Made by a program: the position numbers and the translations under genes
Shown here: piece after piece, positions 57,950-64,000 of the stretch
Layout of the letters: each line of letters starts with the position of its first letter
How positions within the stretch are numbered: the stretch's first letter is position 1
Notes under the pieces: generated by a model
What the model saw: only the letters and a program-made list of their open reading frames with translations
What the model was told of the DNA's origin: nothing
Database searches by the model: none
Origin: Monodelphis domestica
Lineage: Eukaryota; Chordata; Mammalia; Didelphimorphia; Didelphidae
DNA length: 64,000 bases
Direction: 5' to 3'
NCBI RefSeq assembly: GCF_027887165.1
Contig: NC_077233.1
Coordinates: forward strand, 215,982,967 to 216,046,966

Positions 57950-60890
57950 CTTCACAGAACCACAGAATTTTAAAGGGAATCTCAATAGCCATTTAGTTCA
58001 GCCCAAAACCAAAAGGGAACCATAAAATATTTAGCAAATTGTCACCTAGCTTCTGTTTTAAGACTTCCAATGAAGGGGACCCCAACCTCCTTAAGCAGTT
58101 GCTTGATGGATCTAGACCTGGGCGTCTACATCAAATACTGACGGGATGGCTCACTATTCGACCTTCGCCGCCTGACTGCAAAAACAAAGACAACAGAGAG
58201 ACTCATCCTGGAAGCTCTCTTCACAGATGACTGTGCTCTCATGGCCCACCAAGAAAATCATCTCCAAACCATTGTGGACAGGTTCTCCACCGCAACAAAA
58301 CTGTTTGGCCTGACTATCAGCCTCAGCAAAACAGAGGTGCTGTTCCAACCTGCACCAGGGAGGCCAACGAACCAGCCGTGCATTACAATCGAAGGCACGC
58401 AGCTTTCTAACGTCAACACTTTCAAGTACCTGGGCAGCACCATCACCAACGATGGGTCCCTAGACCACGAGATCAATGCCAGGATCCAAAAGGCCAGCCA
58501 GGCACTTGGGCGGCTGTGCTGCAAAGTCCTCCAACACAGAGGTGTAAGCACTGCGACGAAGCTCAAAGCGTATAACGCAGTGGTCCTCAGCTCGCTCCTG
58601 TACGGTTGTGAGACATGAACACTGTACCGGAAGCACATGAAACAGCTGGAGCAATCCCACCAACGCTCTCTCCGGTCAATCATGAGGATCTGATGGCAGG
58701 ACCGAATCACCAATCAGGAAGTCCTCGACAGAGCCAACTCCACCAGCATTGAAGTCATGGTCCTCAAAACCCAGCTACGATGGTCTGGACACGTCATCCG
58801 CATGGACCCACAGCGAATACCAAGACAGGTATTCTATGGTGAACTGTCAGCTGGACTCAGGAAACAAGGCCGACCAAAGAAAAGATTCAAGGATCAGCCA
58901 AAGTCAAACTTGAAGTGGGCTGGCATGACACCAAAGCAACCAGAACTCACTGCCTCTGTCAGAAGCAGCTGGCGAACCCACGTTCACCATGCCGCCACCA
59001 CCTTTGAAGATGAACAACGTCAACGTCTTGCCGCTGCGCATGAACACCAACACCAGGCCACAACCGCCCCTCCCATAACAACTGGCATCCCATGCCCCAT
59101 GTGCCACAAACTTTGGACTTCAAAGCCACATGAGGGTACATCAATAAATGATAATGCACAAAGACAATTGTCATTCTCGGTCACTGAGAGACTACCACTA
59201 CACTTTTGTACAAGGAATTATTTGGAAGTTTTTCCTGATGTTGAAACTAAATATTCTTTTTAACTTTTTAACTAAATTCCAACTCAGTGCTCTGAGTTCT
59301 TTCTGGAGCTAGAAAGAACAGATATGCTGTTAGTTCTTCCTTCTTCACCAACCCTCATAAATTTCCTTTTCTTCAGGTTAAACAATTCTGATTCCTTCAA
59401 TTTTTGTTTTTATTGTATAACATGAATTGAAAATCTTTCCCTATCCTAGTTACGATTTTCTGGACATTCTCCAGCTTATCAATGTCCTTTTTAAGCTGAG
59501 CTATCAAGAACTGAACATGGTACTTGAGATGTGGTCTGATTAGGGCAGAGTACAGAAAACACTTCTTTATTCATTGAAGCTATTCCTCCCTTCATGTGAG
59601 ATCACATCAGGGTTTTTTTGACTGCTGTATCAGACTGCTGATATTAGGGAACTATGCCTCTACCACCCTTTACTAGTGAAGTTGATTTTTTGAACCCAAG
59701 TGTAAGACTTTTACATTTATCCCATTGAATGGCATCTTCTTAGATTGAGCAAAATCCTCTAACTTACCAAAGTCTTTTGGGATCCTGACTCTATCAAACA
59801 ATGTGTTTGCTATCTCTTTATGACACCTGCAAATTTAGTGGACATATTATCTACTCCTTTATTCAAGTCATTCATAAAAAAATGTTAAATATCATAGATT
59901 ACTGGGATACTCCATTGGAGAGTTCTTCTCAATTGAAATTGTACCATTAATAACTACTTTTTGAGTATGGCCATTCAACTAGTTCCAAATCCATCTAATC
60001 ATTTTATCACCTTTTCTACATTCCTCTGTCTTCTTTACAAGAATAATATGAGATGCCTTATCAAAATGCTCTAATAAAATCTAAGTAAACTATACCCACT
60101 GTCTCCTAACTAACAATAATAACAATAATAGCTACTAAAGTAGCATTTACTTAGTGTCTTCTATATGCCAGGCACAATGCCAAACCATTGAGGATACAAA
60201 AAAGGACACACCCTGCCCTCAAGAAGTTGACAGTCTACTGGAGGAAACAAAATATAGATAACTAGGAACAAACAAAGTATATATAGTATAAATAATTAAT
60301 AAAATAGCATATACTGAGAAGGTGCTGAGGTTAAGGAGGACTAGAAAATGAAAATCATAGGTTTACTAGTTTAATAAGTCTGCCCAATAATGAGGACAAG
60401 GTTAGTCTGGCATTACTTGTTCTTGATGAAACCATACTGGCTCTTTGTAATTATTGCTTCTTTTTCTGGATATTCATTAACCATCTTTTCATATGCAAGC
60501 ATAAAGTACCATCATACCTGGCCAATAATCTGTGCATGCCTAGACAGCTTTTAAATGATTCATTCTAGAATTTTTTTCTCAGGAATTGAAGTCCAACTTA
60601 TTGTGCAGACTCTTTTGTCTTCTCCCTCCTTTAAAAAAAATTAGTACATTTGCTCCCTCTCCAGCCCTGTGGTACTTCTCCCCTTCTCCACAGTCTTTTA
60701 AATATCACCAATAATGGCTCCGGAATCACATTGGTAAGTTACTTCAGTACCTCAGGATGTAGTTCATCTGGGCCAGGCGATTTGAATTCATCAAGGGCAT
60801 CTAGGTATACTCTTGCTATCTTCTTATTTGCCTTAGTTATCAAAGCCTTGCTAGCTATTTTTGTTCTGTGCTTTCCAGACTAACAGTCAT
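57950..60890 (-). repeat. L3/CR1 LINE fossil split by an RTE-like LINE
   Basis: Antisense L3/CR1. Left part 57950-58105 ('cacctagcttctgttttaag', 'cttccaatgaaggggacccc'). Right part about 59210-60890 ('ggaagtttttcctgatgttg', 'tggacattctccagcttatc', 'gatgtggtctgattagggca', 'aagtgtaagacttttacatt', 'gtctggcattacttgttctt'). The right part extends back into the reverse-transcriptase coding region. A short antisense L2 piece sits at about 60125-60345. Confidence 0.78.
58109..59205 (+). mobile_element. RTE-like non-LTR retrotransposon, 5-prime truncated
   Basis: One continuous plus-strand frame encodes the C-terminal half of a LINE reverse transcriptase. It starts at DLDLGVYIKY, then GSLFDLRRLTAKTKT, the catalytic FTDD (usually FADD) at 58220-58231, GLTISLSKTEVLFQPAPG, FKYLGSTITNDGSLD, LLYGCET, LRWSGHVIRMD, and a C-terminal finger beginning CPMC (59093-59104). 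Three in-frame TGA stops (58139, 58616, 58691) and no frameshift mark it as a dead but modestly decayed copy. The finger lacks the usual His pair. It carries many CpGs, unlike its surroundings. The layout fits RTE-type elements but the sequence is not BovB. Exact family unknown without a search. Confidence 0.8.
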
Positions 60891-61894
60891 TCTCCCTGGC
60901 AGAAAACTGGGGAGAATCACTTAAACCATATGTTTGATTCATGTCTAGGGTCATTCATAAAGAGGGAAAAGAAAGATACCCAGAGTACAATGCAAATCAG
61001 GTATAGGACAGCTATTTATTTCCTCTAAACAAAAGACTCACAAAAGCATATCAACAAAGATGTAAGCATGCAGCAGAAACCTATAATTACTATTATACTC
61101 TCCTAGAAAACTGATACTTAAAACTGTTCAACACATTCTATCTTCACCTTGGCTCAGTACTATCTTCCTCAACATCTATGACTTTTAGCAAACTATTCCA
61201 GACAAGTGGCCTAATTAATTCTCTTTTCAATGGTCATCTTCTCCAAAAAGCACTGTAGTAGCTATAGGGAGCACCTAGTTCTGTGTTAAGCTGGACCTGA
61301 CCTAAGGACCCAGGATAGTCCTGACTTCTTGAACTCAAAAGGTAGCTGAGAACCTCCATATTAAGATTGTGTTTGGTCATTTGGACCCAGGCAAAGAAAC
61401 AAAGCAGAAGTGAGAGCCAAAGGAGCTTGACCAGGACTCAGAGTCTGAATCACGCAGAAGGGCTGCTCTGTCAGCTATGCATGAGTAAGTACCACCTTTA
61501 AAGGCATAGGAGAGGGTGACCTTCCCTAACCCTAATCTGAACTCTCAGAATCAGAGTTTCAGGCTTGGCTCCTTCCAGACACAAATGGGACAGGAACTGT
61601 CTCTCCTTTGAATGTGGTTTTAATGTAGTTCTCATTGTCATGTAGTGAGGGAAGGAGGGTAAACCTAGTGTTTTCTGGATCATCCCATAGAGCCAAGTCC
61701 TTTATGGCTGAGCATATATTCCTGGACATAGCCAGGGCATAGACTCAGCATTGGGAAAGTGTTCCAGACAGAGCAGGAAAGTGTCATGGCCCAAGCCCAT
61801 TCTCACAAATGCCTGATGGGATGGCCATTGTTACATGTGGTTTTGTTGGAACCAAGTAATCAATGGGGCCAAAGGCCTCAGAGAGCTCAAGGAT
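60891..61894. other. Unassigned intergenic DNA
   Basis: No gene or clear repeat recognised. Confidence 0.4.
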
Positions 61895-63420
61895 TCTTTT
61901 GGTCAATAAACATTTATTAAGCACCAGCTTTGTAACAAGCACTTTCTTAGAGCTTAAATTCTACCATTCCATCATGACAGACATATACAAATGTGTAAGA
62001 GTGAAAATGATGAGACTGGCCATAAATAAATAATTTTATTAATCAAAAGCAATAGGGGGAAAAGATGGAAAATAGGGGAGAGAGATATAAAAGGTACTTT
62101 CCTTATTGCTTCATTTAACTTGCTATTCTGAGGCTGCCATTTTGGGCCCCCTAGCCACATTCCACAGGAAGGTCGAGTTAACAACAAACTCAGAAGAGAA
62201 GAGAATGAAATCCGCTCTTACCTCAATTTAGCAAATCTTCTCTCTGCCCACTAACTCTCATAGGTCACCTCTTGGGAGCCAACTATGTATGGCTTTCTAT
62301 TTTGCCGGCATTATCCAAGGGGACAGTCCAGAGGTCATTGTAAGGCAGATTGCTCTGCCCCCTATCTCATGGCCTTTTGACTCTATTGCTACATTTTTCT
62401 GACTGCCATTCTATCCTTGTGACTCAATTCACCCAATGATTTCCTTCACACAGTTCAGGCCTCTGGGTCAAATCATTGGCAGATGATGCAACCCCAGGAG
62501 ATGGAGGAAGAGTAAATTTCTTTCATACAAATGTAAGTATTTATAAGATAAACCTAAGGTAATTTATGATGGATGAGAGAGAAGGGCGGCACTAGGTATT
62601 AGAAGGATCAAGAAAGATGGCATTGAAAGTTGAACTTTGAAGAAAATGAAAGATTCTAAGAGGTGGAGGGGAAGAGAATTTTAGGCATGGAAAACAGACT
62701 GAGCAAAGACATGAAGATGAGAAATGGAGTATGGTATTTGAAGATAGCAAAAAGGCTAGTTGGACTGAAGTACAAAGTGCCTGGAGGAGAGTTGTACCTA
62801 ATACATATGGAAAATAGATTGGAATCAGGTTATAAAAGGCTTTAAATACCAAAAGGGAAGTTTGTGTTTAATCCCAGAACTAATAGGGAGCCATTGCTGT
62901 TTATTGAGCAGAACAACCTCTGTCAACTGAGTGGACAAAGGATAGAAGATACGAGAGACCTTCCCTGAGAAAGAAAGACCAATTAGAAGGTTATTTTCAG
63001 AGTTCAAGCAAGAGGTGATGATAGCCTGAAAGAGAGTGGATAAAAAGGAACAGATATGAGAAATATCCTGGTAGGGAAATTGAGAAGTCTTAACAACTGG
63101 TTGGATATGGAGAGTGAGGGAGAGTGAAGAGCCAAGGATGACTTAGAGATTGTGAACATGAGTGACTAGAAGAATGATGGTACCCTTGCCAGAAACAGGA
63201 AAGCTGGGTATGTTCTGAGGGAAAGAGAACAAATTCTATTTAAGAGATAACTATGGAGTTAGTGAGACCTGTGGAAAACCCAGAATGAAATCTCTCAAAG
63301 GCAGCTGCTGATTTGGGACTGGAGCTCAGAGAAGAGACTAGGGTCAGATATATACATCTGGGAGTCATTTTCAGAGAAGAAAAATGGAAACTGAGGAAAA
63401 AAGGTCACTGGATCTGACAG
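61895..63420 (-). repeat. L2 LINE, long antisense copy
   Basis: 'caataaacatttattaagca' at the 3-prime end, then 'ggcactaggtattagaagg', 'aaaggctttaaataccaaaa', 'atagggagccattgctgttt', 'gcaagaggtgatgatagcct' and 'ggagctcagagaagagacta'. The order follows the antisense L2 3-prime UTR and adjoining region; sequence between about 61945 and 62520 is less certain. Confidence 0.6.
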
Positions 63421-63474
63421 TTAGGAGGTGATCAGCTGGTCATATTTTGAAGCTGTGACCCTAAAGACAATGTT

Positions 63475-63728
63475 CAAACATTTTTCAGTCATGTACAATT
63501 CTTTGTCACCCTATTTGAAGTTTTCTTGGCAGAAATACTAGAGTAGTTTACCGTTTCCATCTCTAACTCATGATATATATATATGAAGAAACTGAAGCAA
63601 ACAGGGTTAAGGGACTTGCCCAGGGTCACACAGCTAGGAAGTGACTGAGGCCAGATTTGAACTCTAGAAAATGAGTCATCCAGACTCCAGGCCTGGCACT
63701 CTATCCACTGTACCACTTAGATGCCCCT
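63475..63728 (-). repeat. MAR1 CORE-SINE
   Basis: Antisense MAR1: 'tttttcagtcatgtacaatt', a short AT expansion in the middle, 'gggacttgcccagggtcaca' and 'ggcactctatccactgtacc'. Confidence 0.92.
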
Positions 63729-63762
63729 CTAAAGGCAATACTTTATAGGAAAATGTCAGGAG

Positions 63763-63961
63763 GGGGCAACTAGGTACCTCAGTGGATTGAGAGCCAGGCC
63801 TAGAGACATGAGGTCCTGGGTTCAAAACTGGCCTCAGACACTTCTTAGCTGTGTGACCCTGGACAAATCACTTAACCCTCGTTGCCTAGCCCTTATCATT
63901 TTTCTGCCTTGGAACCAATACAGAGTATTCATTCTAAGACAAAAGGTAGGATTTTTTTTTA
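63763..63961 (+). repeat. SINE1-type SINE
   Basis: Full length: 'gggggcaactaggtacctca', 'gaggtcctgggttcaaaact', 'ttctgccttggaaccaatac'. Confidence 0.94.
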
Positions 63962-64000
63962 AGTTAGGAAACCTGTCATGGGAGAAATAATATTTACTAG

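Noticed and set aside
58258-59174. Minus-strand frames opposite the RTE-like element
   Set aside because: Shadows of the plus-strand reverse-transcriptase frame.

Overview
The window looks like nuclear DNA from a marsupial, most likely a didelphid opossum such as Monodelphis. The reasons are about 26 copies of the tRNA-derived opossum SINE of SINE1_MD type, six MAR1 CORE-SINEs, marsupial LINE 3-prime tails, and old L2, L3/CR1 and MIR fossils typical of mammals. The species call is inference; the marsupial call is firmer. No bacterial or plasmid features were seen.

Two host genes face each other tail to tail. Bases 1-150 (+) are the last 49 codons of GNA12 (G-alpha-12), followed by a SINE-poor stretch to about 8.6 kb that probably holds its 3-prime UTR. 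AMZ1 (archaemetzincin-1, a zinc metalloprotease-like protein) lies on the minus strand. Its six coding exons are at 39879-39576, 37366-37199, 31247-31119, 30046-29885, 28199-28023 and 16294-15725. All splice sites obey GT/AG. The joined frame gives about 502 residues (human about 498), but exon 4 carries one extra base relative to the expected phase. A CpG-rich stretch at about 53.1-54.6 kb, with a full CRE, a CACGTG box and two minus-strand splice donors, is the best candidate for the AMZ1 promoter and 5-prime non-coding exon(s). GNA12 and AMZ1 are also convergent neighbours on human 7p22.3, so the layout is conserved synteny.

The rest is intron and intergenic DNA built from layered transposons. 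8.6-15.7 kb: intergenic DNA and AMZ1 3-prime UTR. 16.3-28 kb: AMZ1 intron 5, with L2, MAR1, SINE1 and a hAT MITE. 28.2-39.5 kb: introns with nested repeats, including a solo LTR inside a SINE. 39.9-54.4 kb: the probable long first intron, with an L3 fossil, four 7SL (SRP RNA)-derived sequences, a second LTR, large TTCC and GGAA tracts and inverted SINE pairs. 54.5-64 kb: upstream of AMZ1, with an L3 fossil split by a 5-prime-truncated RTE-like reverse transcriptase copy, and a long antisense L2.

The most interesting signals are the 7SL-derived cluster (two copies share flanks and look like one composite repeat), the RTE-like LINE unlike BovB inserted in an L3 element, the AMZ1 exon 4 frame problem, and a nearly identical inverted SINE pair with a private duplication. 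Repeat family names come from remembered consensus sequences; no database was searched.
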